This document shows, piece after piece, positions 45,822-53,829 of a stretch of DNA of 64,000 nucleotides. The notes below the pieces were generated by a model. The model did no database searches, was not told the DNA's origin, and saw only the letters and a list, made by a program, of their open reading frames with translations. Within the stretch, counting starts at the first letter, position 1. Each line of letters opens with the position of its first letter. The stretch spans positions 1-64,000 of the forward strand of contig NZ_JMCC02000010.1 in the NCBI RefSeq assembly GCF_000737335.2. Direction: 5' to 3'. The position numbers were made by a program, and so were the translations under genes. This stretch comes from Enhygromyxa salina (lineage in GTDB: Bacteria; Myxococcota_A; Polyangia; Nannocystales; Nannocystaceae).

Positions 45822-46517
45822 ATGAGCCTGATCAAAAAATTGTCGTTGTGTGTCGTTGGTGCCGGGCTGCTCGCTGCTTCGGGCTGCGCCAGCTTCAAGC
45901 TGCAGAATCCGCCCCCGGGCTTCATCGAGGTCTCGGCCGATGCCTACGCGGGTGAGGCCGAGCTGCGCATGAAGGCGCCCGACAACGTGGGTCTCAACAT
46001 CACCACCTTCAGCAACCGCCGCGGCGGCACCCTGGCGATCTGGGCAGACGACATGATCACCAAGCTTGGCGCCCGCGGCTACCTGCTGCAGCGGCAAGAG
46101 GCGGTCAAGTCGCGCAATGGGGTCAAGGGCACGCGCTTCGACTTCTCGTACACGCCGGCTGGCGCCGATGGCGAAGAGAAGTTCTATACGGCGGTGTTGT
46201 TCGTGACCGACAAGTGGCAAGTCGTCGTGCAGCTCGCCGGCCAGGCCGGGCTGAGCGCGGCGCACGGTGAAGACCTGGATCGGATCCTCGCGGACATCAA
46301 GATCCGCGGCTGCAAGGTTGGCTCGAAGGTGTGCAAGAGCGGCCAGCCCAAGCAATTCGACACGTCGCAAAAGCCCAAGCCAAACGTCAAGGCCGAGGAC
46401 GCGGACAAGCCAGCCGCCAAGCCGGACGAAGCCGAGAAGCCAGCCGCCAAGCCGGACGAAGCCAAGACGCCAGCGCCCGCCAAGAAGCCGGCAACCGGTG
46501 ACAAGCCGGAAAATTGA
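45822..46517 (+). CDS. Lipoprotein with Lys/Pro/Ala-rich repeat tail
   Basis: A 231-residue lipoprotein, lipobox AASGC (Cys 22). A globular domain (about 30-165) has no family I know; it contains the strand pattern ADAYAGEAELRMKAPDN and ends with CKVGSKVCK, a likely disulfide. The C-terminal 55 residues are a charged tail with two KPAAKPDEAE/K units, reminiscent of envelope-spanning or peptidoglycan-contact linkers. GGAGG sits 6 bases before the ATG and overlaps the stop of the DUF4349 gene, so expression is coupled to it. Confidence 0.8.
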   Translation: MSLIKKLSLCVVGAGLLAASGCASFKLQNPPPGFIEVSADAYAGEAELRMKAPDNVGLNITTFSNRRGGTLAIWADDMITKLGARGYLLQRQEAVKSRNGVKGTRFDFSYTPAGADGEEKFYTAVLFVTDKWQVVVQLAGQAGLSAAHGEDLDRILADIKIRGCKVGSKVCKSGQPKQFDTSQKPKPNVKAEDADKPAAKPDEAEKPAAKPDEAKTPAPAKKPATGDKPEN

Positions 46518-46654
46518 CACTCCCACACACGCGCTCGCGCTTGGCCGAATTCTGCCGTTTCGGGTCTCGTCACTTCGCGCCTGGGCCCGGCGGGCCTAGC
46601 AAAGTCGTAGTCTGGCTCGCGCCGCGAACCGAAGTGATTCTGCGAATGGCACCA

Positions 46655-46684
46655 TCGCACGACAGCCGATACGCTGTCGTGCGA
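46655..46684. promoter_or_regulatory. Perfect 12-bp inverted repeat spanning the -10 and start of the OmpA-type gene
   Basis: TCGCACGACAGC (46655-46666) and GCTGTCGTGCGA (46673-46684) are perfect inverted repeats with a 6-base centre. The -10-like TACGCT (46670-46675) crosses the centre, and the last base is the A of the ATG. It is either an operator over the promoter or, if RNA starts upstream, a hairpin that hides the start codon. Confidence 0.7.
46670..46675 (+). promoter_or_regulatory. Probable -10 element (TACGCT)
   Basis: TACGCT lies 8 bases before the ATG at 46684, inside the palindrome. Confidence 0.45.
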
Positions 46685-47478
46685 TGCTTCGATCCGTCCG
46701 CGTCTCTGTGTTGGCCTGCGCGCTCGCGCTGCCTCTGTTTGCCTGCGACGAGGAGACACCCGAGGTCGACCTCGTCAAGCTGCGCGCCGATCTCGACGCC
46801 GCCCAAGCCGACCTGAAAGCGGCCAAGGCCGCCCAGTCTGCGCACGCTGGCGACGAGGGCTGCGCCAAGGAGCTCGAGGCAGCGCAAGCCTCGCTCGCCG
46901 AGGCCAAGGCCAAGGTCGAGGCACAGGCTGCCCAGATCGCCGAGCTCGAGGGCGCGAAGGGCAGCTTGGAAGGCCAGCTCGTCGCCAAAGAGGCGGCGCT
47001 CGAGGCGGTCAAGGCCCTGCAGGATCAGCTGGCAAAGTCACTCGTCGAAGAGATCGAGACTGGGGATATTCGTGTCTCCCAGCGCCACGGTTATCTCGTG
47101 ATCGACGTCTCGGACAAGGTCCTGTTTGCGGTCGGCGAGGCCGAGCTGAGCGAGCGCGGGAAAAAGGTGATCACCAAGCTGGCCGACAGCCTCAAGGCGC
47201 TACCTGACAAGTCGGTGTTTCAAGTTGGTGGCCACACCGACAATCAGCCGATCAAGTCCGAGGAGGTCAAGGCCAAGTTCCCAACCAACTGGGAGCTCTC
47301 GGCCGCGCGCGCGACCAACGTGGTGCGCTTCCTCGAAGAGACCAGCGGGGTCCCAGGCGAGCGCTTGGTCGCGGCTGGTTTCTCGCAGTTTCGGCCGGTC
47401 GCCGCCAACAACAAAGAGAAGAACCGGGCCAAGAATCGGCGGATCGAGATCGCCTTGTTGCCGCCCCGGCCCAAGTGA
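46684..47478 (+). CDS. OmpA-family lipoprotein with coiled coil
   Basis: A 264-residue lipoprotein, lipobox LFAC (Cys 21). Residues about 28-115 form an Ala/Glu/Lys-rich coiled coil. Residues about 135-262 are an OmpA/MotB peptidoglycan-binding domain: LFAVGEAELSERGKKVI, GHTDNQPI, NWELSAARATNVVRFL and NRRIEI, the last being the usual diaminopimelate-contact Arg region. It should tether a membrane to peptidoglycan. Its start is covered by a perfect inverted repeat. Confidence 0.9.
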   Translation: MLRSVRVSVLACALALPLFACDEETPEVDLVKLRADLDAAQADLKAAKAAQSAHAGDEGCAKELEAAQASLAEAKAKVEAQAAQIAELEGAKGSLEGQLVAKEAALEAVKALQDQLAKSLVEEIETGDIRVSQRHGYLVIDVSDKVLFAVGEAELSERGKKVITKLADSLKALPDKSVFQVGGHTDNQPIKSEEVKAKFPTNWELSAARATNVVRFLEETSGVPGERLVAAGFSQFRPVAANNKEKNRAKNRRIEIALLPPRPK

Positions 47479-47512
47479 TCGGCGTGCTCGTGACGCCTCG
47501 TGCCTGTGCTGG

Positions 47513-47518
47513 TAGTGT
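47513..47518 (+). promoter_or_regulatory. Probable -10 element (TAGTGT) for leaderless transcription
   Basis: TAGTGT is 7 bases before the GTG at 47526; no ribosome site is present. Confidence 0.55.
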
Positions 47519-47525
47519 CCGCGCC

Positions 47526-48032
47526 GTGCTCGAGTTCGCCAGGATCCCGCTCATCGCTGCGCTCGCCCTGACCGTTCCGCTTGGCTGCGGCAAGAAGGAG
47601 GCGCCCAAAGCGGAGGAGGTCGAGGTGCTGCCCGAAGCTTCCAACGGCTCGCCGCTCGCGGTCGAGCTGGTGGAGTTCATCGGTGAGGGCGAAGAGCGCG
47701 GCCTGAAGGTCCGGCTCTACAACCACGGGGACAAGACCGCGGCTGGGGCGATGCTGCTATTTCGCTACTACGACGCTAGCGACAAGCTGCTGCTCGTCAA
47801 ACCAGGGACGCCGTTCGAGAAGGACAATGACTTCACGTCGGTGTCGGGCGGCAAGTACAAGTGCGAGCCCAAGCAGAACAACACTTTCGAGCTCGACGGG
47901 CGCATGCTCGCGGTCCCGGCAGACGCGACGCGGGTGGAGATCTTGGCGTCCAGGGTTGACACGATCGCGGCCGACGGCAAGACGATCGAGGATTGGTGGA
48001 GTCAAGAGAACTTCGCCGAGTGGCCGGGGTAG
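47526..48032 (+). CDS. Small lipoprotein of unknown function
   Basis: 168 residues from the GTG at 47526, lipobox PLGC (Cys 21). The mature part looks like a single beta-sandwich domain (VELVEFIGEGEERGLKVRLY, AGAMLLFRYYDASDKLLLVK), similar in style to small envelope lipoproteins with an Ig-like fold, and contains one further Cys. I cannot name the family. An in-frame GTG at 47475 overlaps the end of the OmpA gene, but a -10-like hexamer supports the later start. Confidence 0.75.
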   Translation: MLEFARIPLIAALALTVPLGCGKKEAPKAEEVEVLPEASNGSPLAVELVEFIGEGEERGLKVRLYNHGDKTAAGAMLLFRYYDASDKLLLVKPGTPFEKDNDFTSVSGGKYKCEPKQNNTFELDGRMLAVPADATRVEILASRVDTIAADGKTIEDWWSQENFAEWPG

Positions 48033-48087
48033 TCCATGACCACTCGCTTCGCTCGCTCCCAAGGGGCGGCTTGTGGGCGTCGTTCGC

Positions 48088-49635
48088 CTATCGGGGCTCG
48101 AGCTCGAGCTGGATCACGCTGCCGCCTTCGACGACCTCGACGGCCAGCTCGTGGGGGCTGATCGACAGGCGCTCGCGCAGCTCCTGAACCCCGGGGCGAT
48201 TCTGAAGCTCGCCGGGTAGCGGCCCCGAGGGCACGGCGACCTGAAAGTCGTCGATGTCACCTTTGAGGCTGCCCGATGCCGCGATCTCGATCGCCATCAG
48301 CACCTGCGGCAGCGCGGTCGCACCCGCGAACAGGGTCTGCTCGATCGGCCGCCCGCGCAGCAAGAACAGCTGCGCGGCCCCGACTTGGCTCGCTGGCTCG
48401 AACTGCGGCGTGAAGTCGGATTGGCCGAGGTTGGTCAGCGCCTCGTAGGCGGCGACCTTGCCGGGTCCGGCGATCCACTCGCGGCCTTCATCGGTCAAGC
48501 GGGCGCGCACACGCAAAACCGTGCCCTCGGTTCCATACGGGACCTGATGCGCGAAGCGATCGATCAGCAGCGGCGGCAGCACCCGAACTTCTTTGGTCTC
48601 GTCGTAGTGCTGGCCCGCGAACCGGGCGGCGAGCACCATGCCTCGATCCACGCGATCGAGCGCGGCCCGATCCAGCTCGACCATGTAGCCCTTGCGCGGC
48701 TCGAACAACAATTCGCGGGTCTGGGTTGGCGGGGCGAGGGCGGCGCGGTAGCGATCGATCTGCGCGTCGTCGAGATAGGGGAGCAGGGCGCTGAGCTCGA
48801 GGTCGAAGCCGCGGGCGCCAGCTGCCAGCCAGTCGGGGTACGCGAAGTGATCCAGGATCAAGTCGTCGTCGATCTCGCGGACAACCAGCAGCGCCCGCCC
48901 GCCATCTTGACGAACCACGGCGACCACGTGCTCGATGGCCAGCAGCGCCGAGATCAACTTCATGCCCGCGTGGGGCGGGAGCGGGGTCTTGCGCAGGTAC
49001 ACCTCGGAGCCGCCGGGGTGCCGCCCCAACAGATCCTCGTAGCGGGCCACGAACCGCCCGATCCGATCCGTGCGACCAAACAAGCGCCAGTGCACCCGAG
49101 GCACCTGCGTGGTCTCTAGCTTCGCGCGCAGTGGGGCCAGCAAGGTCGCGAGGGCCGAGACCTGCTCGGTCTCGAGCTCGCAGTCGAGGCGCGTGGGCTG
49201 GTCCGCGCAGCCCGGCACCATCGTGCGCGAGTCGAGGGCGTCGGCGTAGCTACACAGGCACCGCCCAAGCTTGCGGGCCTGGCGGGACAGCTCGCTGCGG
49301 GTCGTGTGCAGCTCGTCGATTGCGATGGCGGCGGCGTCGAGCTGCGCGGTGTCGGGCGCTTGCAAGGTCGCGCACACGGCCCGGTCGCGCTCGAAGCCAA
49401 GCTGGTCCAGCGCGATCGGATCCATGGTCCGCGCATACAGCCCGGTCGGCACCGCGGGGCTCGGCACCTCATCGAACATGCGCGGCAGCGACAGATTTGG
49501 CCCCGCCACGGTGCAGCGGACGACCGCTGCGTCGGCGCCGATCCAGTCCGGCGCGCCCTTGCCAACACCGCAGCTGGTCAGCAGCGCGGTGGCGCCCAGT
49601 ATTGCCAAGCTGTGCGCTCGCGGGTTCTTGGCCAC
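48088..49635 (-). CDS. Large lipoprotein of unknown function
   Basis: 515 residues from the GTG at 49635, lipobox LLTSC (Cys 22). No recognisable domain. The chain has several Cys in the first third (RCLCSYAD, GCADQPTRLDCE) and an alpha/beta pattern afterwards, and ends in a strand-rich segment (EVVEGGSVIQLELEPR). It is likely periplasmic. TACTGT 6 bases before the GTG supports the start; an upstream in-frame ATG at 49680 would put extra residues before the signal peptide. Confidence 0.72.
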   Translation of the reverse strand: MAKNPRAHSLAILGATALLTSCGVGKGAPDWIGADAAVVRCTVAGPNLSLPRMFDEVPSPAVPTGLYARTMDPIALDQLGFERDRAVCATLQAPDTAQLDAAAIAIDELHTTRSELSRQARKLGRCLCSYADALDSRTMVPGCADQPTRLDCELETEQVSALATLLAPLRAKLETTQVPRVHWRLFGRTDRIGRFVARYEDLLGRHPGGSEVYLRKTPLPPHAGMKLISALLAIEHVVAVVRQDGGRALLVVREIDDDLILDHFAYPDWLAAGARGFDLELSALLPYLDDAQIDRYRAALAPPTQTRELLFEPRKGYMVELDRAALDRVDRGMVLAARFAGQHYDETKEVRVLPPLLIDRFAHQVPYGTEGTVLRVRARLTDEGREWIAGPGKVAAYEALTNLGQSDFTPQFEPASQVGAAQLFLLRGRPIEQTLFAGATALPQVLMAIEIAASGSLKGDIDDFQVAVPSGPLPGELQNRPGVQELRERLSISPHELAVEVVEGGSVIQLELEPR

Positions 49636-49641
49636 GGACGC

Positions 49642-49647
49642 ACAGTA
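49642..49647 (-). promoter_or_regulatory. Probable -10 element (TACTGT) for leaderless transcription
   Basis: TACTGT on the minus strand is 6 bases before the GTG at 49635. Confidence 0.55.
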
Positions 49648-49834
49648 ACAGAAGTCCGCGCCCGCTCGCGCCGGGTCCAAGCGACCCGTCCTCGCGCGAA
49701 AGTGTCCGAGTCACGTAGTGGAGCCCGCTGCCAGGGGGGCCACACGCACCCCCGCGCACAAACGGTCCCGAGGAGCGAAGCGACCCGACGCGAAGGCGGC
49801 TGCAGTCGGCGAGGTGCGAAAATCTGTGTGGGGG

Positions 49835-49840
49835 TATAAA
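49835..49840 (+). promoter_or_regulatory. Possible -10 element (TATAAA)
   Basis: TATAAA is 8 bases before the TTG at 49849. It is the only TATAAA-like box in an otherwise GC-rich 213-bp divergent region. Confidence 0.4.
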
Positions 49841-49848
49841 AAGGGCTC

Positions 49849-50616
49849 TTGCGATCTCTCGCTGTGCTCGCCGCGATCGCGGTCCCGCTGCTGCTGACGA
49901 TCAGCGCGGTTGCGAACCTTCACCCCGCGATGTTCTGGATCGGACCGCTGGCCGCGATCGCTTGCGCGCTTCCGATCGCGGTCAAGGCCACGACGGCCCG
50001 CGCGCAGGCGCTGGTGGGTGCCGGGCTCGCGGCGATGGCCGCCGCGTCCAGTCCCGAGCTGCCCGAGCTGCTGCGGATCACCGGCGACCCAGACGCGATG
50101 CCAGTCCACGACCTGCGCGAGGGCCCGCTGCCCGAGCAGCAAGACGGCTATGTCGCGGTTCGCGGGTATCTGCGCAAGGAGTGGGTCGTCGACGAGTACC
50201 GCGTGGCCGAGGGCGCGCGACCGGATCAAAACGAAGCAGCCAAGGCCGCGCTGCTGCCCTTGCTCGGGACCAGCGCCCTCACGATCGAAGCCGACGAGCA
50301 GCTGGGTCGGGTGATCGTCGCCCGGGTCAGCCCCGCGCAGCTGCCCGGCGCGTCGCTCGTGACCCTGCGAGGCCGGCTCGCCCCGGTTGGCCCCGAGATC
50401 GTCGACTCGCTGTTCTCGGTGCAGCTCGACGAAGAGGGGTTTGCGAGCGGCGTCCAGCTCCGGCCCAAGGCGGTCATGCTGGACACCTTTGACATGCCCA
50501 CGCGCGGGCAGGCGCTCACGCGCACGGGCTTGGCGGTGGGGGCGTCGCTGCTCAGTCTGGTGCTGTTGCTGCTCGCGCTGCCACGCGCGAGCGCCAAGCC
50601 GCCAACGCCGCCGTGA
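49849..50616 (+). CDS. Membrane protein with extracytoplasmic domain, unknown function
   Basis: A 255-residue protein. The first 65 residues hold two hydrophobic segments, then a soluble domain (about 70-225), and a final membrane segment (about 227-245). The soluble part has strand patterns like QDGYVAVRGYLRKEWVVDEYRV and GASLVTLRGRLAPV, suggestive of an OB-like barrel. Start uncertain: TTG at 49849 fits the -10-like TATAAA, while a GTG at 49862 is out of frame with nothing better nearby. No known family. Confidence 0.65.
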   Translation: MRSLAVLAAIAVPLLLTISAVANLHPAMFWIGPLAAIACALPIAVKATTARAQALVGAGLAAMAAASSPELPELLRITGDPDAMPVHDLREGPLPEQQDGYVAVRGYLRKEWVVDEYRVAEGARPDQNEAAKAALLPLLGTSALTIEADEQLGRVIVARVSPAQLPGASLVTLRGRLAPVGPEIVDSLFSVQLDEEGFASGVQLRPKAVMLDTFDMPTRGQALTRTGLAVGASLLSLVLLLLALPRASAKPPTPP

Positions 50617-50631
50617 TCCAGACCTGACCGC

Positions 50632-50669
50632 AGGGGCTCGAACGGGCTCGAACGGGCTCGGCGGGCTCG
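50632..50669. repeat. Short direct repeat (GGGCTCGAAC-like)
   Basis: GGGCTCGAAC occurs twice in tandem, followed by GGGCTCGGC and GGGCTCGTCC, between two plus-strand genes and just upstream of the possible promoter of the second. Confidence 0.7.
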
Positions 50670-50702
50670 TCCAGCGTCGCCAAACCAGCTACAACGCCGC
50701 CG

Positions 50703-51218
50703 ATGGCCGAACCCAGCGTGCCCTCTGACGACCCCCCGGGCCCCACCGACGCCCAGCGCAACGCGATGGGCGTGCGCGTGTTGGTGATCATCGGTGTGAC
50801 CTTGGTGGTGCTGATGGTGGTGTTCGGACGCGCGACCTCGAAGGGCTACGATCAGTTCACGGCCTACCAAGACGCCACGCTCAAAGACCCCGACAACCCG
50901 CCGCGCTGGACCACCGAAGCGCTGGATGTCGACGGCTGCGTCGATGCTTCGCTGGCGTGGATCGAGGCCTGTCCGGGGGTGTCGAGCTGGTGCGAGAGCT
51001 CGCTGCCCGACGTCATGGGCCAGTGCCTGGACACTCAATATCGCGGGGCCTACTGCGCCTCGGTCGGCGACGCCGTGCGCTCGACTCGGTTTGGCTTCGA
51101 CGAGTGCTCGGCTCGCTATGACCAGATCAAGGGCCGCTACGCGCGGCGCTACGCGAAGAAGCACTGCTCGCTGATCTTCCGGGTGATCGCCGGGTACTGC
51201 GAACCCACGGGTGGTTGA
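50703..51218 (+). CDS. Small membrane protein with Cys-rich periplasmic domain
   Basis: A 171-residue protein with a short Pro-rich cytoplasmic N-terminus, one membrane helix (about 25-42) and an external domain containing eight Cys (CVDASLAWIEAC, WCESS, CLDTQ, YCAS, ECSARY, HCSLI, YCEP), which probably form four disulfides. Unknown family. TACAAC lies 7 bases before the ATG. It lies just upstream of the regulator of the type II secretion operon, but no functional link is visible. Confidence 0.72.
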   Translation: MAEPSVPSDDPPGPTDAQRNAMGVRVLVIIGVTLVVLMVVFGRATSKGYDQFTAYQDATLKDPDNPPRWTTEALDVDGCVDASLAWIEACPGVSSWCESSLPDVMGQCLDTQYRGAYCASVGDAVRSTRFGFDECSARYDQIKGRYARRYAKKHCSLIFRVIAGYCEPTGG

Positions 51219-51293
51219 CAAATTGGCAGCTGGCTTCCGACAGCGTGACAAGAGTGCGCCGACAGAGGGTCGCGTGCCGGTGCAAGCTGTTGA

Positions 51294-51333
51294 TTTTACA
51301 GGTAAAAGTAAACGGTGTAAACCTTGCTTTACC
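51294..51333. promoter_or_regulatory. AT-rich cluster of GTAAA/TTTAC motifs before the NtrC-type gene
   Basis: TTTTAC-AG-GTAAAA (51294-51307) is a perfect inverted repeat. GTAAAC recurs at 51308 and 51317, and TTTACC at 51328. The series is a likely protein-binding array. A GG-N10-GC pair (51314/51326) with TTGCTTT would fit a weak sigma-54 -24/-12 promoter; the -24 half is poor. Confidence 0.4.
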
Positions 51334-51344
51334 CGGGCTTGACG

Positions 51345-52781
51345 ATGCACGAAGCCAGCGCGCAAACCGTCCTCGTCGTCGACGACGAGGCCAACATTCT
51401 GGAGGCCTTGCAGAAGGTCCTCACCAAAGAGGGCCTCGAGGTCCTGACGGCGGGCAACGGCCGGCAAGCCCTCGAGATTCTCCGCAAGCAGCCGGTGCGC
51501 GTGATGATCACCGACCTGCGGATGCCGGGCATGACCGGCGACGATCTGCTCAAGGCCGTCAAGGCGATCACGCCCGAAGTCGAGGTCATCGTGATGACCG
51601 CCTACGGCACGATCGAGAACGCGGTCGAGGCCATGAAGCTCGGCGCGTACGACTTTGTCAGCAAGCCGCTCAAGCGCGCGTCGGTGATCTCGGCGGTCCG
51701 CAAGGCGCTCGACAAGCAGGCCTTGGTCGCAGAGAACCGCGAGCTCAAGGCCCAGCTCGCCGCGGCGACCACCCGCTCGATCGTCGGCAACTCGCAGGTC
51801 ATGCGCGCGACCTTGGAGATGGCGCGACAAGCCGCGAACTCTTCGGCGACCGTGCTGCTGCTCGGTGAGAGCGGGACCGGCAAAGAGCTGCTCGCCCGCT
51901 ACATTCACGAGCACAGCCCGCGGGTCCGCAAGCCCTTCGTTGCAACCAACTGCGCGGCGCTGCCCGAGTCGATCCTCGAGTCGGAATTGTTTGGTCACGA
52001 GAAGGGCTCGTTCACGGGGGCCGTGCGGTCCCGGGCGGGTCGGTTTCAAGAGGCGGATGGCGGCAGCCTGTTCCTCGACGAGATCGGCGAGATCCCGCTG
52101 CAGGTCCAGGTCAAGCTGCTTCGGGCCCTGCAAGAGGGCGAGGTCGAGCCGGTGGGTGGTCGCACGACCTCGGTCGATTTTCGCCTGGTCTGCGCGACCA
52201 ACCGCGAGCTAGTCGACGAGGTCAAGGGCGGCCGGTTCCGCGAGGATCTCTACTACCGCATCAACGTGGTGCCGATCCGAATCCCGCCGCTGCGCGATCG
52301 CCTGGAGGACGTCCCGCTGCTCGTCGATCACTTCTGGCGGATGTACGCCGTGCGCCACGGCAAAGCGATCGAGGGCATGAGCGAAGAAGCCGTCGATCTG
52401 ATGACCCGCTACGGCTGGCCCGGCAACGTGCGCGAGCTCGAGAACGCGATCGAGCGGGCCGTGGTCCTGTCCCGTGGGTCGGTGATCCAGACCGATGACC
52501 TGCCGCCAGAGTTGCGCGATCCTCAGGCCGGCCACGGGCGACAGTTGACCTTCTCGGTTGGCACCCCGCTCGAAGAGGTCGAACGCCGGATGATCATGGA
52601 GACCCTCAAGTTCACCCGCGGCGACAAGCGCCTCGCGGCCGACTTGCTCGGCATCGCCACGCGCACGATCTATCGCAAGCTCGAGTCCGGGCAGATCCGC
52701 GACGAGAGCTACACCCCGCACCGGGAAAAATCACCAGGCGCGGCACCCGAGAAGCCCGACCCCAAAGGCGTGATCCACTGA
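51345..52781 (+). CDS. NtrC-family response regulator (sigma-54 activator) of the type II secretion operon
   Basis: A 478-residue protein. Receiver: acidic pair D13-D14, phospho-acceptor D57 (ITDLRMPG), K107. AAA+ domain: Walker A GESGTGKE (174-181), sigma-54 loop GSFTGA (221-226, Ser in place of the usual Ala), Walker B SLFLDEIGE (241-249), WPGNVREL. C-terminal Fis-type HTH near 425-450 (RLAADLLGIATRTIYRKL), then a charged tail. Its stop is 16 bp before gspC, so it is the first gene of the secretion operon. No sensor kinase is adjacent. Confidence 0.93.
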   Translation: MHEASAQTVLVVDDEANILEALQKVLTKEGLEVLTAGNGRQALEILRKQPVRVMITDLRMPGMTGDDLLKAVKAITPEVEVIVMTAYGTIENAVEAMKLGAYDFVSKPLKRASVISAVRKALDKQALVAENRELKAQLAAATTRSIVGNSQVMRATLEMARQAANSSATVLLLGESGTGKELLARYIHEHSPRVRKPFVATNCAALPESILESELFGHEKGSFTGAVRSRAGRFQEADGGSLFLDEIGEIPLQVQVKLLRALQEGEVEPVGGRTTSVDFRLVCATNRELVDEVKGGRFREDLYYRINVVPIRIPPLRDRLEDVPLLVDHFWRMYAVRHGKAIEGMSEEAVDLMTRYGWPGNVRELENAIERAVVLSRGSVIQTDDLPPELRDPQAGHGRQLTFSVGTPLEEVERRMIMETLKFTRGDKRLAADLLGIATRTIYRKLESGQIRDESYTPHREKSPGAAPEKPDPKGVIH

Positions 52782-52797
52782 GCCCGGAGGCACGGCG

Positions 52798-53829
52798 ATG
52801 GAGAACCTGCTCAAGAAGTACTTTTGGCTGATCAAGCTGGTCGGCGTTGGCGTCGCGGTGATCTTTGCTGCGAGCGCGGGCGTCAACATGGTGGTCAGCA
52901 AGCTCGCGCTCGAGCCCGCTGGTGAGACGATCGCGGAGCAAGCAGGCGAGACCGAGGGCGAGACCGAGGGCGAGGACGAGGACGAAGACGAGCTGCGAGC
53001 GCGCCAGGCCCGGATGATGGACTCGCTCGCGGGCGTGAGCGACACGACGGCCTCGCGCAAGGCGGCGGCCGCGAACATGGTCGTGACCGGCAACATCTTC
53101 TGTCCGACCTGCGCACCGGAGCCCGAGCCCGACGAGGACGACGAGTCGTCGTCGCTTTCCGGCCCGCTGCGACCCGGCGAGATCAGGAGTCGCCTGCCCT
53201 TGATGTTGCTCGCCACCATGGAGTCCGACGATCCAGCCTACTCCATGGCGACGATCCTCCACACCGACAGCAACACGCTCGCGCCCTACAGCCCCAACGA
53301 CACGGTTCGGGCGGGCGTCGTGGTCACGTCGGTCGAGCGCGGGCGGGTGGTGTTCCGCAACGGCGCGCAGATGGAGTACATCGAGCTCGGCGCCGCTCCG
53401 CCGCCGCAGGTCACGGCCACGACCACGGCCGCCGCGCTGCCCAAGCCGCCCGATCCCAACAGCCGCGAGATCGACGGCGCGGTCGAGGCGATCAGCTGCG
53501 ACAAAGACTTCACCAGCTGCACCGTCGACAAAGCGTTCGTGGAGAAGCTGCTCGCCAACCCGGCGCAGCTGACCAAGCAAGCCCGCATCGTCCCCGCCGT
53601 CCGCGACGGTGAGACCAAGGGCTACAAATTCTACGGCATCCGGCCTGGGAGCCTTCCCAAGCTGCTCGGCATGAAGAACGGCGACCTGTTGACCTCGGTA
53701 AATGGTCAGCAGCTCGAGTCGCTCGATCAGGCCATGGACCTGTACACCAAGCTCCGCCGCGCGTCGCATCTGTCGGTGACGATCGAGCGCAAGGGCCAGC
53801 AGGTTCAAAAGGAAATTGACATCAAATGA
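52798..53829 (+). CDS. gspC: Type II secretion protein GspC
   Basis: A 343-residue inner-membrane protein with cytoplasmic N-terminus, one membrane helix (about 10-35) and a very acidic E/D-rich linker (40-65). The homology region (about 130-200; MLLATMESDDPAYSMA) binds the secretin N0 domain. The C-terminal PDZ domain (about 265-340) includes GYKFYGIRPGS and NGDLLTSVNGQQL. It couples the inner-membrane platform to GspD. GGAGG is 8 bases before the ATG. Its stop overlaps the gspD start. Confidence 0.9.
   Translation: MENLLKKYFWLIKLVGVGVAVIFAASAGVNMVVSKLALEPAGETIAEQAGETEGETEGEDEDEDELRARQARMMDSLAGVSDTTASRKAAAANMVVTGNIFCPTCAPEPEPDEDDESSSLSGPLRPGEIRSRLPLMLLATMESDDPAYSMATILHTDSNTLAPYSPNDTVRAGVVVTSVERGRVVFRNGAQMEYIELGAAPPPQVTATTTAAALPKPPDPNSREIDGAVEAISCDKDFTSCTVDKAFVEKLLANPAQLTKQARIVPAVRDGETKGYKFYGIRPGSLPKLLGMKNGDLLTSVNGQQLESLDQAMDLYTKLRRASHLSVTIERKGQQVQKEIDIK

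Noticed and set aside
49849..50616. A frameshifted or truncated gene because of the TTG start
   Set aside because: The frame is continuous with plausible membrane segments at both ends, and a -10-like TATAAA fits the TTG; the start is uncertain but the gene is not evidently broken.
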